Shown in pieces: positions 14,323-14,545 of a DNA stretch of 14,545 bases. Below the pieces are notes generated by a model, which saw only the letters and a program-made list of their open reading frames with translations, made no database searches and was not told the origin of the DNA. Position numbers and translations under genes: made by a program. Source of the DNA: JAGOUY01 sp964562155 (GTDB lineage: Bacteria > Patescibacteriota > Patescibacteriia > 2-12-FULL-60-25); NCBI GenBank assembly GCA_964562155.1, contig CAZLRU010000026.1, positions 1 to 14,545 on the forward strand. Direction: 5' to 3'. Each line of letters opens with the position of its first letter. The stretch's first letter is position 1.

Positions 14323-14388
14323 GACTCGTCTCCTTGTGTGGGGCGGTTTGTCCGTTTTCGCCCTCCGTTCAAAGCAGAAGAATGTTCT

Positions 14389-14416
14389 GTTCTAAACGAA
14401 AGACGAAAGCTGTCGA
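14389..14416 (-). promoter_or_regulatory. weak candidate promoter of the islet-2 gene
   Basis: Minus strand: TCGACA (14416-14411), 16-bp spacer, TAGAAC (14394-14389). The -35 matches 5 of 6 and the -10 only 4 of 6. It would give a leader of about 60 nt before the ATG at 14322. Confidence 0.25.
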
Positions 14417-14440
14417 AGGTTCAGGTAGTTTACCCTATCT

Positions 14441-14462
14441 GTCCACCATCTTGATGATGGAC
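14441..14462. other. short inverted repeat upstream of the islet-2 gene
   Basis: Nine bases on each side (14441-14449 and 14454-14462) pair with one mismatch around a 4-nt loop. No T-run follows on either strand. It could be an operator or part of a leader; no known site recognised. Confidence 0.35.
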
Positions 14463-14473
14463 AAATGGAGTTC

Positions 14474-14514
14474 GGAGAGCGGTGCGCGACAAGACGTGTC
14501 AGCGACCGCTCCCC
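14474..14514. other. long GC hairpin at the right edge of the window
   Basis: GAGCGGT (14477-14483) pairs with ACCGCTC (14505-14511). The stem continues through CGC/GCG and GACA/TGTC with one single-base bulge on each side, closing on a 5-nt loop (14492-14496); two more G-C pairs lie outside (14474-14475 with 14513-14514). That is 16 pairs in 41 nt, without a T-run. It may be the 3' structure of a gene beyond the window or part of a structured RNA. Beyond it (14515-14545) nothing is recognised. Confidence 0.5.
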
Positions 14515-14545
14515 TACGTCAGAGAGTGGTGCCCGCCCCGCGGCC

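Noticed and set aside
13538..14403. A 10-bp direct repeat (AAACGAAAGA at 13538-13547 and 14394-14403) flanking the islet-2 gene as a target duplication
   Set aside because: A 10-mer match at this distance is not improbable by chance, G+C-rich DNA continues beyond the right copy, and no transposase or inverted ends are present.
13663..14454. A 263-codon plus-strand frame opposite the secreted protein gene
   Set aside because: The product is almost only Gly/Arg runs, with no start signals; long antisense frames are expected in such G+C-rich DNA, and the minus strand has a signal peptide and a strong Shine-Dalgarno.
1..14545. CRISPR array, insertion sequence, rRNA or recognisable defence operon
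   Set aside because: I found no regularly spaced repeats, transposase, Cas, restriction-modification or rRNA sequence in the window.
1..14545. TGA recoded to glycine, as in Gracilibacteria-type lineages
   Set aside because: frr and the secreted protein gene end on TGA at family-consistent or context-consistent places, and the other genes contain no in-frame TGA.

Overview
This 14.5 kb window looks like chromosomal DNA of a small-genome bacterium, most likely a Patescibacteria (Candidate Phyla Radiation, Parcubacteria-like) member. The reasons are the single-chain glycyl-tRNA synthetase, a compact DNA polymerase III delta-prime subunit without its zinc cysteines, a membrane-anchored TPR protein directly behind triosephosphate isomerase, many start codons without a Shine-Dalgarno sequence, and a long helical protein of no recognised family. 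TGA is used as a stop (frr ends on TGA inside an ATGA overlap), so this is not a recoded (TGA = Gly) lineage. The lineage call is inference from gene style, not from a phylogenetic marker search.

Layout. Positions 1-725 (minus) hold the start of an ABC exporter gene that runs off the window edge. It is divergent from a plus-strand pair at 825-3838: a catabolic-type acetolactate synthase and a succinate-semialdehyde-type aldehyde dehydrogenase. A G+C-rich islet at about 3870-4390 (minus) carries one small membrane protein behind a near-consensus promoter. At 4627-4920 (minus) is a pterin-4a-carbinolamine dehydratase, divergent from a 644-residue plus-strand protein (5053-6987). The C-terminus of that protein has a His/Cys pair arranged like clan CD (caspase/C80-type) cysteine peptidases. 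Tandem tRNA-Thr and tRNA-Tyr genes follow on the minus strand at 7069-7231.

From 13479 down to 7340 the minus strand is a housekeeping run: holB, frr, glyQS (ATGA overlap with frr), a 140-bp perfect-armed palindromic element, an M16 zinc peptidase, tpiA and a TPR protein. These join DNA replication, ribosome recycling, tRNA charging, proteolysis and glycolysis.

The right end (about 13.6-14.5 kb) changes abruptly to very G+C-rich DNA. It encodes one secreted Ala/Pro-rich protein with a strong Shine-Dalgarno, followed by three stacked hairpins. The two G+C-rich islets share strand, strong Shine-Dalgarno sequences and export-type products. They are either acquired cassettes or, for the right end, possibly an assembly join.

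The most unusual items are the caspase/C80-like protein, the palindromic element between glyQS and the M16 peptidase gene, and the two G+C-rich islets with their structured RNA ends.
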